From positions 930,001 through 994,000 of the forward strand of contig NZ_WRXM01000001.1 of NCBI RefSeq assembly GCF_010119205.1: a DNA stretch of 64,000 nucleotides, in the 5' to 3' direction. This DNA is from Haloarcula limicola (GTDB taxonomy: Archaea > Halobacteriota > Halobacteria > Halobacteriales > Haloarculaceae). Positions 1 to 9,139 of this stretch are shown here, piece by piece; position 1 is the first letter of the stretch; every line of letters starts with the position of its first letter. The notes beneath the pieces were generated by a model. That model did no database searches. It had not been told where the DNA came from and saw only the letters and a list, made by a program, of their open reading frames with translations. The translations under genes and the position numbers were made by a program.

Positions 1-499
1 TGTGCGCGAGGTCCTCGTGCTCGCCGCCGTACTGCTCGAAGTACGACCGCGCCATCAGCGCGTACGCGCCGGGGAACGTCATCCCGGCGCGGATCTCGTA
101 GAGGTCGTCGGCGGCGATGGCCAGCGCGTCCGTCGCCGCGGCGGTGCCGATGTTGGTCATCCGCTCGGCCCCACCGACGACGGCGACGTCCTGCTCGCCG
201 TTGCGGAGGTTCTTGACGGCCTCTCGGATGGCTGCCCCGGCGGAGGCACAGGCCGCCTCTAACCGCGTCGCCGGCACGTCCAGTCCGATCGCCTCGGCCA
301 TCAGCGGTCCCTGGTGGCCCTGGTGTTCGGCGAGTTCGCCCATGAAGTTCCCGTAGTAGAGCGCGTCGACGTCGTCCGGGTCGACGCCCGAAGCGTCCAG
401 CGCCTCCAGTCCCGCCTCCGCGAAGAGGTCGCGGCCGGTCCGCTCGGGATGTTTCCCGAACGAGGTGACGCCGGCCCCTGCGACACGTGGGTCTGACAT
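1..499 (-). CDS. Thiolase family protein (acetyl-CoA acetyltransferase, SCP-x type), C-terminal part outside window
   Basis: The visible 166 N-terminal residues match thiolases: an N-terminal VAGAGVTSFGKHPER segment, a GNFMGELAEHQG stretch and the nucleophile context LEAACASAGAA, so the catalytic Cys is present. The family condenses or cleaves acyl-CoA and acetyl-CoA. The FGKH-type start and the ACASAGAA motif are those of SCP-x-like archaeal thiolases, which often work with a DUF35/OB-fold partner; such a partner would lie to the left, outside the window. The start ATG is preceded by an AT-rich box about 28 bp upstream, fitting a leaderless transcript. Substrate is not predictable. Confidence 0.85.
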   Translation of the reverse strand, partial: MSDPRVAGAGVTSFGKHPERTGRDLFAEAGLEALDASGVDPDDVDALYYGNFMGELAEHQGHQGPLMAEAIGLDVPATRLEAACASAGAAIREAVKNLRNGEQDVAVVGGAERMTNIGTAAATDALAIAADDLYEIRAGMTFPGAYALMARSYFEQYGGEHEDLAH

Positions 500-523
500 T
501 ACCTCACAGTCAGGTTCTGGCTA

Positions 524-530
524 CTTAAAT
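524..530 (-). promoter_or_regulatory. TATA-like box of the thiolase gene
   Basis: On the minus strand this reads ATTTAAG, centred 28 bp upstream of the thiolase ATG, the spacing expected for a leaderless haloarchaeal transcript. The rest of the gap between the two minus-strand genes (500-666) holds no gene that I can see. Confidence 0.45.
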
Positions 531-666
531 GCCTGCCGACAGTGCGTGGTTTTGCCACGATTTTCCAGCCGTAGGACCGCAAGACGGCGGCGTGTTTATC
601 AATATTCGGTACTTTTCCCTCGAAGGATTATTATGCCTTCGTGGGAACCAGCCGAGGGCGCGGTGG

Positions 667-864
667 TCACTCGACGATCTCGCCGATACGCCGCGGTTCG
701 CCGGAGAGCGACGGGTCGGGTTCGACTATCTGCAGGACTTCGTGGTCGGTCACGTCGGGATAGGACTTCTGGATGGCGTCCTCGATGAGTTCCTTCTCCA
801 GGCGGAACTCGGTGCCGTCGTAGACCACGTCGACGCCTTGCTCGTCGAACGAGAGAACGGTCAT
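667..864 (-). CDS. Small conserved haloarchaeal protein (DUF5800-like)
   Basis: 65 residues, highly acidic, beginning MTVLSFDEQGVDVVYDGTEF. The whole length resembles a small soluble protein that I recall as widespread in haloarchaea under the label DUF5800; no catalytic motif is visible. An earlier in-frame ATG would add 22 residues that look non-coding in composition, so the start at MTVLSF was chosen. Function unknown. It reads away from the bactofilin gene that starts about 130 bp further right. Confidence 0.7.
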   Translation of the reverse strand: MTVLSFDEQGVDVVYDGTEFRLEKELIEDAIQKSYPDVTDHEVLQIVEPDPSLSGEPRRIGEIVE

Positions 865-992
865 ATCAGCCGTAGGGGCGGTGAGAATAAAAGCATAGTC
901 TCTCGGGGACGGTCCGCCCGCGTCAGACACTCGTCAGACGAGCGTCGTGCGCTGCCTCAGGGTTTAAGAGCGTCCGAATCTCTATTTGTGCT

Positions 993-2105
993 GTGCCACT
1001 CGGCTCTGACCCGCTCTCGGAACTCGCGATCCCCGACGGCACCACCGTCGAGGAACACGACCTCGTCACGGACGGCGACGTCATCATCGGCGGGCAGAGC
1101 ACCATCGAGTTCGGCGTCCGCGGCCGCTCGGTCATCGCCGACGAGCGCGTGCGCTTCGGCGGCCACATCGAGGCCGAGGGCGACTGCCGCCTCGACATGT
1201 GGTGTGACGTCGAGGACAACGTCCTCGTCGGCGAGGACGCCTACATCGGCGAGCGCGTCCACATCGGCGGCGAGTTGCGCGTCGCCGGCGACCTCGACAT
1301 CGGCGACGACGTCGACATCGAGAACGGCTTCGAGGCCAACGGCTGGATCGTCATCCGCAACCCGATGCCGACCATCGTCTTCCTGTTCGTCTACCTCTCG
1401 CAGCTCCTCCGCATCGGCGAGGACGACGCCGCGCAGGACCTCGTCGAGGAGATGCTCGGCGAGGACGACGACCAGAAGCCGATACTCATTCCGCGGGGAG
1501 CCAGCGTCTCCGACGACGCGTGGCGCGTCTCGACGCCGGCGACCATCGGCGACGACTGCCGCCTCCACGGCAACATCCGCGCCGAATCGCTGGAGGTCGG
1601 CCGCGACAACGTGATATTCGGCAGCCTACGCGGCCGCGAGGACGTCGTCGTCGGGAAGGGGACCGAGATCAAGGGCGACGTGACCACCCGCAACGGCGAC
1701 GTGCGCGTCGGTCCCGGCGCGAAGATCTGGGGCGACATCTCCGCGTCGACGGTCGAACTCCACGAGAACGCCACGGTCGACGGGAAGATCCGCGCCCGCG
1801 ACGGGATGCGGATGCACACCGACGAAGTGCTCTCCCGACCGGACGAGTCCGCCGCCGCGATGGCGGAGATGGCCGAGGAACTCGAAGCGGCCGACGACGA
1901 CGGAGACGACGCCGAGACGGACGAGGAGCGCGAAACAGCGACCGACACCGACGATACGGAGGAAGTCGAAGCAGACGAAACGGAAGCGGATGAAACAGCG
2001 GCGGACGACGAAGCGGCGGAAAACACCCCAGACGATACTGAGTCGACTGAAGAGGGCGAGAACGAACCGGAAACCGACGGCGATGCCGCCGAGGCGAGCG
2101 AGTAG
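993..2105 (+). CDS. Polymer-forming cytoskeletal (bactofilin-like) protein with acidic tail
   Basis: 370 residues with a GTG start. Residues about 15-115 and 175-275 consist of short repeats with G/V/I at regular spacing (for example DGDVIIGG, GEDAYIGERVHIGG, VGPGAKIWGD), the signature of the right-handed beta-helix of bactofilins, which assemble into filaments. Between the two helical blocks is a hydrophobic stretch (residues about 120-140, TIVFLFVYLSQLL) that could sit at the membrane or pack in the core. Residues about 290-370 are a low-complexity tail almost entirely of Asp, Glu, Ala and Thr. No signal peptide is seen, so a cytoplasmic scaffold is likely. A second, membrane-anchored bactofilin is encoded near position 49,000. 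Confidence 0.8.
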   Translation: MPLGSDPLSELAIPDGTTVEEHDLVTDGDVIIGGQSTIEFGVRGRSVIADERVRFGGHIEAEGDCRLDMWCDVEDNVLVGEDAYIGERVHIGGELRVAGDLDIGDDVDIENGFEANGWIVIRNPMPTIVFLFVYLSQLLRIGEDDAAQDLVEEMLGEDDDQKPILIPRGASVSDDAWRVSTPATIGDDCRLHGNIRAESLEVGRDNVIFGSLRGREDVVVGKGTEIKGDVTTRNGDVRVGPGAKIWGDISASTVELHENATVDGKIRARDGMRMHTDEVLSRPDESAAAMAEMAEELEAADDDGDDAETDEERETATDTDDTEEVEADETEADETAADDEAAENTPDDTESTEEGENEPETDGDAAEASE

Positions 2106-2258
2106 CGACGCTCCCGACGCGATATCTGATTGCGACGCGATTCTCGATAGCCGCCGCTCGCTCGCGAACGCCCTGACGCGAGTTCGAGCGTCGCTCTCGG
2201 TCGGGGAAACGGTTATTGTGCCACTCTCTGTCGTGGTCCTTATCAGGAGTCATAACAC

Positions 2259-3812
2259 ATGGTAGACGCTCCCTCCGACGAGTCGCCCGAGATCGACGCG
2301 ATCTCGGGGCCGGACGTGGATCGAATCGAGTTCTACGGTGGGCGCTGGACGAGCGTCCTGCCCATCGCGCTGTTCGTCCTGTGGGCGATCGTCCAGAGCG
2401 GCCTGTTCAGGATCGGCGACACGACCGGGCTCGTCGCCGGTATGCTCGTCTCGCTCATCGTCGGGATGTTCTTCGTGAAGGGTGACTGGACGGACTACGC
2501 CAACACCATCTTCGACGGGATGACCAAGCGTGTCGCCGCGACGGCCGTCGTCGCCTGGCTCTGGGCGGGGATGTTCGCGAACACGCTCCAAGCGGGCGGC
2601 TTCGTCGGCGGCCTCGTCTGGGCGGCCGACGCCGCCGCGGTCGGTCCGGCGCTGTTCCCGGCGGTCACGTTCATCCTCGCCGCGCTGCTCGCGACGGGCA
2701 TCGGCACGGGCTACGGGACGACAGTGGCGTTCACCGCGCTGTTCTTCCCGGCCGGCATCCTGCTCGGTGCGAACCCAGTCCTCCTGTTCGGCGCCATCCT
2801 CTCGGGGGCCGTCTTCGGCGACAACCTCGCGCCGGTGAGCGACACCACCATCGTGAGCGCGGTAACCCAGGACGCCGACATCGGCGGCGTCGTCGCCTCG
2901 CGGTTCAAGTACGCCATCGTCGCCGCCGTCTTCGCGTTCGCGGCGTACGTCGTCGCCGGCGGCGCGATGCCCGGCCTCGACATCTCCCAGCAGGCCCAGG
3001 ACCTGTTCATCGAGAACAGCGAACCGGCCGGTCTGGTCCACCTCCTCTCGATGCTCGTCGTCATCGTGACGGCCGTCATGGGGCGACACATCGTCGAAGC
3101 GGTCTCCTGGGGACTGGTCGTTGCCGTCGTCTTCAACCTCGTCTTCGGCCTCGCGCCGCTGAGCGCGGTGCTCCTGTTTCGCGTCCCCGACACTTCGGTC
3201 GCGGCCGGTGCCGTCGCCGGCTTGCCGATCGTCGAGATCGTCGACCCGGGCAACGCCGGCGTGACCGGGTCGCTGTACAGCGGCGCGGCCGGGTTCTTCC
3301 CGCTCATCGTGCTCGTCCTCCTCATCATCGCCGGCTCGGAGATCATGATCCGCGGCGGGGGCTTCGCGGCCATCCAGGACTGGCTGCTCGACAACGTCGC
3401 CACGGGCGTCCGCAGCGCCGAGACGACGATGGTGGTCGGCACCGCCTTCGTCAACTCCATGATCACGATCAACACCGCCGCGGAGATCGCCATCGCGCCG
3501 TACATCGCCCGCATCGGCCAGAAGTACAACATCAACGGCTACCGGCGGGCGAACATCCTCGACGCGAACACCTCGGCGCTCGGCTACATCTTCCCGTGGG
3601 CCGGTGGCGTCCTCGTCGGCTTCGCGACGATGCAGGGCCTGCCCGACCAGTACGAGTGGTTCACCGAGGCGATGGTGGTCAATCCCATCCAGGTCTGGCC
3701 GTTCGTCTTCCACGGGTGGCTGCTGTTCTTCGTGTTCCTGCTGTCGGCACTGACCGGTTTCGGGCTGGAGTACACCACTGACCGCCGCTCCGACGAGGTG
3801 AGTCGCGTATGA
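2259..3812 (+). CDS. NhaC family Na+/H+ antiporter-like transporter
   Basis: 517 residues with about 11-12 hydrophobic segments. The mid-protein motif GDNLAPVSDTTIVSAV is characteristic of the NhaC/ion-transporter superfamily, as are the glycine-rich GTGYGTTVAF segment and the NSMITINTAAEI segment. It probably exchanges Na+ for protons (or an organic cation or acid) across the cytoplasmic membrane; substrate is uncertain because NhaC relatives also include malate/lactate antiporters. Its stop overlaps the start of the next gene by four bases (ATGA), indicating cotranscription with the small protein that follows. Confidence 0.85.
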   Translation: MVDAPSDESPEIDAISGPDVDRIEFYGGRWTSVLPIALFVLWAIVQSGLFRIGDTTGLVAGMLVSLIVGMFFVKGDWTDYANTIFDGMTKRVAATAVVAWLWAGMFANTLQAGGFVGGLVWAADAAAVGPALFPAVTFILAALLATGIGTGYGTTVAFTALFFPAGILLGANPVLLFGAILSGAVFGDNLAPVSDTTIVSAVTQDADIGGVVASRFKYAIVAAVFAFAAYVVAGGAMPGLDISQQAQDLFIENSEPAGLVHLLSMLVVIVTAVMGRHIVEAVSWGLVVAVVFNLVFGLAPLSAVLLFRVPDTSVAAGAVAGLPIVEIVDPGNAGVTGSLYSGAAGFFPLIVLVLLIIAGSEIMIRGGGFAAIQDWLLDNVATGVRSAETTMVVGTAFVNSMITINTAAEIAIAPYIARIGQKYNINGYRRANILDANTSALGYIFPWAGGVLVGFATMQGLPDQYEWFTEAMVVNPIQVWPFVFHGWLLFFVFLLSALTGFGLEYTTDRRSDEVSRV

Positions 3813-4081
3813 GCATTCTCGACATGTTCCTCGCCGGAGCGACGTTCCGGACGACGACGCCCTCCTTCGAGGCGGGCGAGGAGATCGAGGTGTACGTCAC
3901 GGACTACGACGACGCCGAGGGCGACCTGTACGCCCTGGTCGGCGAAACGCGGCTCTCGTTCGTCGACGGGTCGCGGAACCTCGTCGGTTGTCGCGTCCTC
4001 GCCCGCGTGGAGTCGTTCGACGACGACGCTCACCGTGGGACGGTCGCCCACCTCGAAACGCTGGACCGGGGCTCGTTCTGA
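3809..4081 (+). CDS. Small protein with TRAM/OB-like fold, function unknown
   Basis: 90 residues, acidic. The central region (GEEIEVYVTDYDDAEGDLYA to LVGCRVLARVESFDDDAHRG) has the alternating beta pattern of TRAM/OB-fold nucleic-acid-binding domains, and I recall a haloarchaeal family of this kind (DUF7513). The start codon overlaps the stop of the NhaC gene, so the two are very likely translated from one message. No catalytic residues are evident. A role tied to the transporter is possible but not shown. Confidence 0.65.
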   Translation: MSILDMFLAGATFRTTTPSFEAGEEIEVYVTDYDDAEGDLYALVGETRLSFVDGSRNLVGCRVLARVESFDDDAHRGTVAHLETLDRGSF

Positions 4082-4153
4082 GGTCCCGGTCGGAAGCGAT
4101 TCGGCGACCCGCGAACCGAAACCCCCTTTCCGCGGTCACTGGTACGTGGTGGC

Positions 4154-5332
4154 ATGCTCTCTATCGCACTCGCCGGCAAGCCCAACGCCGGGAAGTCTAC
4201 CTTCTACAAGGCGGCGACGATGGCCGACGTGGACGTGGGCAACTACCCGTTCACGACCATCGACGCCAACCGCGGCGTCAGTCACGTCCGCACCGACTGC
4301 CCCTGCCTCGACCGCGAGGAGCGCTGCGGCGACGACGACTGTCACGACGGCAAGCGCTACGTCCCCGTCGAACTCATCGACGTGGCCGGTCTCGTCCCGG
4401 GCGCACACGAGGGCCGCGGTCTCGGGAATCAGTTCCTCGACGAACTCACCAACGCCGACGTCATCCTCAACGTCGTCGACGCCTCCGGCGGGACCGACGA
4501 GGAGGGCGAACCCGTCGAGGTCGGCGAACACGACCCGGTCGAGGACGTGGACTTCGTCGAGGAGGAGATGGACCTCTGGCTCGCGAGCATCGTCTCCCGG
4601 AACTGGGAGTCCGTCGAGCGGCAGTCCCGCTCGCCGGATTTCGATCTGGACGAGGCGCTCGTGGACATGCTGACCGGCGTCGGTGCGACGGAACTCGACG
4701 TGGCGCGGACGCTGCGTGATTTAGAGTACCCCGAGGACCCGATCGCGTGGACCGATGACCACCGCGAGGCGCTGGCCCGCGAGATCCGCCGACGGACGAA
4801 ACCCATCGTCGTCGTCGCCAACAAGGCCGACATCGCGCCCGAGGGCAACGTCGAGCGGCTCCGCGATGCCGCCGAGAGAGTGGTTCCCGCCACCGCCGAC
4901 GGGGAGTTGGCGCTACGCAAGGCCGCGGAGGCGGGCGTGGTCGCCTACGACCCCGGCGACCCGGGCTTCGAGATCGTCGGCGACGTGAGCGACCAGCAAC
5001 GCGACGGCTTGGAGCGCATCCGCGAGGTGATGGCCGAGCACGGCGGCACCGGCGTCCAGGGAGCGATGGACACCGCCGTCTACGACCTGCTGGACCACAT
5101 CACGGCGTATCCGGTCCAGAACGACGCGAAGTGGACCGACGGCCAGGGGAACGTCCTCCCCGACGCCTTCTTGCTTCCCCGCGGCTCGACGCCGAAGGAC
5201 CTCGCCTACGCCGTCCACTCGGACATCGGTGACGGCTACATCCACGCCGTCGACGCCCGCGAGGGGATGCGTATCAGCGACGAGGAGGAACTCGAAGAGG
5301 GCTCGGTCATCAAGATCGTCAGCGACAACTGA
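4154..5332 (+). CDS. ychF: Redox-regulated ATPase YchF (OBG family)
   Basis: 392 residues. The P-loop GKPNAGKSTF lies at residues 8-17, followed by a switch region with FTTIDANRG, the DxxG-type IDVAGLVPGAHEG, and NKAD for base recognition. The Cys-rich insert after the first switch (CPCLDREERC, then DDDC) is normal in archaeal members. Residues about 305-392 form a TGS domain ending in GSVIKIVSDN. OBG-family proteins bind ribosomes and hydrolyse ATP or GTP; YchF is linked to stress and translation control. Length fits the family. Confidence 0.92.
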   Translation: MLSIALAGKPNAGKSTFYKAATMADVDVGNYPFTTIDANRGVSHVRTDCPCLDREERCGDDDCHDGKRYVPVELIDVAGLVPGAHEGRGLGNQFLDELTNADVILNVVDASGGTDEEGEPVEVGEHDPVEDVDFVEEEMDLWLASIVSRNWESVERQSRSPDFDLDEALVDMLTGVGATELDVARTLRDLEYPEDPIAWTDDHREALAREIRRRTKPIVVVANKADIAPEGNVERLRDAAERVVPATADGELALRKAAEAGVVAYDPGDPGFEIVGDVSDQQRDGLERIREVMAEHGGTGVQGAMDTAVYDLLDHITAYPVQNDAKWTDGQGNVLPDAFLLPRGSTPKDLAYAVHSDIGDGYIHAVDAREGMRISDEEELEEGSVIKIVSDN

Positions 5333-5360
5333 GCGCCACGAGGTCGCTGTCGCTCGTCGC

Positions 5361-6215
5361 TCACGCCAGCGGTCGGAACCACACTGCCGCGACCAACACG
5401 GCCAAAAAGAGGTACGACCCTCGTATCAGCAGCATCGTCGCCAACTCCGACTCCGCGCGCTGAGCGACGGCGGCGACGACGCCGAAGACGAGGGCCGCGC
5501 CGGCGGCGCTCGGCGGGATGCCGGGGAGCGCGACCGCGAGGCCGACGACGCCGGCCATCGCCGCCACCAACAGAGCGAGCGCGAACCGTCTGGCCCGCGC
5601 CGGTCCCAGCACGACGGCGACGGTGCGTTTCTGAATGGAGCTGTCGTAGTCGTAGTCCTTCTCGTCGTCGATCACCTTGATGCCCGTGAGCAAGCAGAGG
5701 AAGACGGCGGCCAGCCCGAGCACGCGGGGGCTGAGCGCCGTCGCCTGCGCGTAGTAACCGCCGAGGAGCGCGAGGGCGATGCCGGCGGGGTAGCCCATCG
5801 TCGCGCCCACGGGGTTGAGGTCCAGTTGCGGGGCGTGCGCGTAGCCGATGACCCACGTCGGCAGCGTCAGCAGGGCCGCACCGGGGCCGGCGAGGAGCCA
5901 TAGACCCGCCGTACAGCACGCGAACCCGATGCCGGCGGCGACGAGCGCACCCCGACAGCCGCCGACGGTCAGCGGATGGTCCTCGTCCTCGCCGCGGAGG
6001 TGGAAGTCCACGTAGCCGTCCTTGACGTGGGCGGTGTAGACGGCGAAGAACATGGCGGCGGCGTGCAGCCCCGCGACGGGGAGCGAGACGTCGCCGGCGA
6101 GCACGGCCCCGAACAGCGACGTGGCCAGCGGCGGGAGCATGAACACCGGATGGACCTGCGAAGCGAGCGCCCGCCCCGCGGCGAGCGGCCCCGCTCCACG
6201 TCGAGAAACTGCCAT
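5361..6215 (-). CDS. UbiA family prenyltransferase
   Basis: 284 residues with about eight membrane segments. The second Asp-rich motif of UbiA enzymes is clear (DDEKDYDYD, residues about 195-203); the first is replaced by KDGYVDFHLRGED near residue 65, which keeps several acidic side chains for Mg2+ and diphosphate. Members move isoprenoid chains onto aromatic or glycerol acceptors in quinone or ether-lipid synthesis. Which acceptor applies here cannot be told. It is convergent with ychF, with only 28 bases between the stop codons. Confidence 0.82.
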   Translation of the reverse strand: MAVSRRGAGPLAAGRALASQVHPVFMLPPLATSLFGAVLAGDVSLPVAGLHAAAMFFAVYTAHVKDGYVDFHLRGEDEDHPLTVGGCRGALVAAGIGFACCTAGLWLLAGPGAALLTLPTWVIGYAHAPQLDLNPVGATMGYPAGIALALLGGYYAQATALSPRVLGLAAVFLCLLTGIKVIDDEKDYDYDSSIQKRTVAVVLGPARARRFALALLVAAMAGVVGLAVALPGIPPSAAGAALVFGVVAAVAQRAESELATMLLIRGSYLFLAVLVAAVWFRPLA

Positions 6216-6275
6216 ACGGTAGCGAGGGTCGCGCGACTGAAAAATTCTCGTACGCTACCGCCCCCTAGGAGCGAA

Positions 6276-6647
6276 CTATCGCCAGTTGTCCCGGTCTAAC
6301 ACGAACTGTGAGATGTGGGACGCCAGTTCGCGTGCGGCGGCCTCCGTCGGCGCGTGGAGCTCGCCCGACACCGGGCCGGCTTCGCCGCCGACGCCCTCCG
6401 TCTCCGAGATCGGATCGGTCCCAGTCGGGTACGGCCGCCGCGACCGGACCCGGTCGCGCAACTGCTGGACGACTGACGGCGAGAGCTGTCGGTCGAGGTG
6501 TTGAAGGTCGTACTTGACGATGTGGCCGCGGGTCGCGTTCCGGACGGCGATGACCGGCTGTCCCCGTTCGGCGCATCGCTCCCAGATGGCCCGTTGCTCG
6601 TCGGTCGTCTCGTAGACCGGGACGTTCGACGGCGCGAGGTGTTTCAT
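6276..6647 (-). CDS. Conserved hypothetical protein
   Basis: 123 residues without membrane segments or recognised catalytic motif. It begins MKHLAPSNVPVYETTDEQRA and contains GHIVKYDLQHLDRQLSP, a pattern suggesting a small soluble alpha/beta protein. The middle (residues about 70-95, Pro/Gly/Glu-rich) looks disordered and joins two folded parts. Codon use matches its neighbours. It lies between the prenyltransferase and aminotransferase genes with its own spacing, so it is probably transcribed separately. Confidence 0.6.
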   Translation of the reverse strand: MKHLAPSNVPVYETTDEQRAIWERCAERGQPVIAVRNATRGHIVKYDLQHLDRQLSPSVVQQLRDRVRSRRPYPTGTDPISETEGVGGEAGPVSGELHAPTEAAARELASHISQFVLDRDNWR

Positions 6648-6701
6648 CGCGCGAGACTAGGACCCCGACGACTATGACGCTTCGCCGGGTTTCGGCCCGA
6701 A

Positions 6702-7826
6702 TTAGGCTTTCACGGCGGCCGTGGCCTCGGCCATGATGTCGATGGCCTCTTTCAGTGTCTCCATGTCCGTCGCGTAGGAGATGCGGGCGTACCCGTCGCC
6801 GTGCTCGCCGAAGGCGTCGCCCGGGACGACGATGACGCCGCGGTCGATGACCTCCTCGACCCAGCCGTCCGGCACCTTCGGCATCGCGTAGAACGCGCCC
6901 TTCGGCGTCGGACACGCAAGCCCCATCTCCTCGAAGCCGGCGAGGAGGACGTCACGGCGTTCTTCGAAGGCCTCGCGCATCTCCGCGACCGGTTCCTGCG
7001 GCCCGGTGAGCGCCGCCTCCGCGGCGTACTGCGCCGGCGCTGAGGCACAGGCCTGCGCGTACTGGTGGACCCGCAACATCCGCTCGATCCGCTCGTTCGA
7101 CCCGGTGACCCACCCGAGTCGCCACCCGGTCATCGAGTAGGCCTTCGAGCAGGCGTTGACGACGACGACGTTACCCGTGTCGTCGAACGCCGCCGGCGAG
7201 CGGTGTTCGCCGTCGAACACCTGCTTCTCGTACACCTCGTCCGAGACGCAGAGCACGTCGTGCTCGGCGGCGATGCGGGCGAACTCGCGCATGTCGTCGG
7301 GCGACTGCACCGCGCCGGTGGGGTTGGCCGGCGAGTTGACGACGAACGCGGCGGTGTCGTCGGTGATCGCCGCCTCGACGTCGTCGGGGTCCATCGTCAG
7401 GTCCTCGCGCAGCTCGACCGGTTTCGGCGTCCCGCCGGCGAGGTGGGTCAGCGCCTCGTAGGAGACGAAGCCGGGATCGGGGAAGAGTACCTCCTCGCCC
7501 TCGTTCACGTGGGCCTCCAGCGCGATGTGCAGCGCCTCGCTCCCGCCGGAGGTGGCGATGACGTCGTTCGGGTCGACGTCGAAGTCGTTGTCGCGGGCGT
7601 GCTTCTCGGCGATGGCCTCGCGGAGCGACTCGGTTCCCTTGTTCGACGTGTAGGCGTCGGCCTTACCGGCGCGGATGGCCTCGACGGCCGCCTCGCGGGC
7701 GTGGTCCGGCGTCGGGAAGTCCGGCTGGCCGAGGCCGAGGTTGATTGCGTCCTCGCCGGCGGCCTCGAACACCTCGCGGATGCCCGAGATCGACACCTGT
7801 TCGACGCGCTCGGAGAATCGTGTCAT
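6702..7826 (-). CDS. Pyridoxal phosphate-dependent aminotransferase, class I/II
   Basis: 374 residues. The PLP lysine sits in ACSKAYSMTGWRLGW (residues about 233-247), and the NPANPTGAV-type loop reads NSPANPTGAVQSP; DEVY and the C-terminal YARISYAT segment complete the fold-type I aminotransferase pattern. It would move amino groups between an amino acid (likely aspartate or an aromatic/branched amino acid) and 2-oxoglutarate in the cytoplasm. Length is typical for archaeal AspC-like enzymes. Exact substrate is open. Confidence 0.88.
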   Translation of the reverse strand: MTRFSERVEQVSISGIREVFEAAGEDAINLGLGQPDFPTPDHAREAAVEAIRAGKADAYTSNKGTESLREAIAEKHARDNDFDVDPNDVIATSGGSEALHIALEAHVNEGEEVLFPDPGFVSYEALTHLAGGTPKPVELREDLTMDPDDVEAAITDDTAAFVVNSPANPTGAVQSPDDMREFARIAAEHDVLCVSDEVYEKQVFDGEHRSPAAFDDTGNVVVVNACSKAYSMTGWRLGWVTGSNERIERMLRVHQYAQACASAPAQYAAEAALTGPQEPVAEMREAFEERRDVLLAGFEEMGLACPTPKGAFYAMPKVPDGWVEEVIDRGVIVVPGDAFGEHGDGYARISYATDMETLKEAIDIMAEATAAVKA

Positions 7827-7897
7827 ACTCTCTCGCGTGAGTGCCGCCCCGATAATGCTCCCGATTTCCGCGCTCGGTGAGTAGCCGCCGGGCGGGA

Positions 7898-9061
7898 CTA
7901 CCGCACCAACGACATCGCTATCGCGCCCCCGCCGCCGACGCTCATCCCCACCACGCCTCTGTCCAAATCCTCGCGCTCCATCGCGTAGACGAGCGTCGTC
8001 GCGAGGATGCCGCCGCTCGCACCGATCGGGTGGCCGAGCGCGACCGCGCCGCCCAGCGGGTTGTGTTTCTCCGGCGGGATGTCGAGCTCGTCGGCGACGT
8101 ACACCATCTGCGCGGCGAAGGCCTCGTTGAGTTCGAAGTGGTCCACGTCCGCCACCGAGAGGTCGTTCTCGTCCAGTAGCTCCGAGACGGCGTCGGCGAC
8201 GGCCAGCGAGAACTCCGCGGGGTCGCGGTAGGAAACGGCGTAGTCCTCGACGTGTGCCATCGGCCCCACGCCCGCGGCGTCGGCCGTCTCCGCGTCGGCG
8301 AGCAACACCGCTCCCGCGCCGTCGGCGAGTTTCGAGGCGTTGCCGGCCGTTATCGTCCCCTCCTCGCCGAACGCCGGCGGGAGCGTCGCCAACCGCTCGA
8401 CGGTGGTCTCGGGGCGCGGTCCCTCGTCTTCGGTGACGAGACGGTCACCGACCTCCACGGGCGCGATCTCCCGCTCGAAGAGGCCCGCTTCGATGGCGTC
8501 GGCCGCGCGGTGGTTGCTCCGCCGGGCGTACTCGTCCTGTGCCTCCCGGGAGATGTCGAAGCGCTCGGCGATGCGGTCGGTGAGCGTCCCCATATGAGCG
8601 TCGTAGCTCTCGTCCCACAGCGAGTCGTGTATCATCGCGTCCACGAGCGTCGTGTCGCCGTGACGGCGGCCGCCGCGCAGCTCGCGGACGAGATACGGCG
8701 CGTTCGACATCGACTCCATTCCGCCGGCGAGACACGTCGACGCTCGACCCGCGTCGATGCGGTCGACGGCGGTCGCGATCGCCCGCAGGCCGGACCCCGA
8801 CGCCTCGTTGGTCGTCGTCGCCGGGCAGTCGTCGGGCAGCGGGGAGTCGACGACGACCTGCCGCGCGGGCACCTGTCCGACGCCCGCCTGGACGGCGTTG
8901 CCGAGGCAGACCCAGTCGACGACGTCGGGTTCGACGCCGGTGCGATCGAGAACCCCCTCGACGGCGGCCCGTCCGAGCGCCGTCGCCGAACGCTCCGAGA
9001 GTTTCCCGAGCAGGGCTCCGTGTGCGGTGCGAGCGCCGTCTACGACGACCACGTCGGTCAT
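7898..9061 (-). CDS. Thiolase family protein with Ser in place of catalytic Cys
   Basis: 387 residues of biosynthetic-type thiolase: N-terminal VVVDGARTAHGALLG, NEAFAAQ, and the GHPIGASGG histidine motif near the C-terminus. The usual nucleophile motif (C-G/S-S-G-L) reads NEASGSGLRA, placing Ser where the Cys is expected, and the second active-site Cys (usually CIGGG) is also Ser (MSVGGGG). From memory, haloarchaeal-type beta-ketothiolases with a catalytic Ser have been reported in Haloferax mediterranei, so this may be a functional variant and not a dead enzyme. Likely acetoacetyl-CoA or beta-ketoacyl-CoA thiolysis or condensation. Confidence 0.85.
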   Translation of the reverse strand: MTDVVVVDGARTAHGALLGKLSERSATALGRAAVEGVLDRTGVEPDVVDWVCLGNAVQAGVGQVPARQVVVDSPLPDDCPATTTNEASGSGLRAIATAVDRIDAGRASTCLAGGMESMSNAPYLVRELRGGRRHGDTTLVDAMIHDSLWDESYDAHMGTLTDRIAERFDISREAQDEYARRSNHRAADAIEAGLFEREIAPVEVGDRLVTEDEGPRPETTVERLATLPPAFGEEGTITAGNASKLADGAGAVLLADAETADAAGVGPMAHVEDYAVSYRDPAEFSLAVADAVSELLDENDLSVADVDHFELNEAFAAQMVYVADELDIPPEKHNPLGGAVALGHPIGASGGILATTLVYAMEREDLDRGVVGMSVGGGGAIAMSLVR

Positions 9062-9139
9062 GCGAGATAAATGACGCCGAGGCTACAATACTGTTGGCCC
9101 GCGGATTCGAAGTGAATCGCGACGAAAAATCGAAAGCCG

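Noticed and set aside
2250-3713. 487-codon minus-strand frame opposite the NhaC gene
   Set aside because: Charged low-complexity translation opposite a well-supported membrane protein gene.
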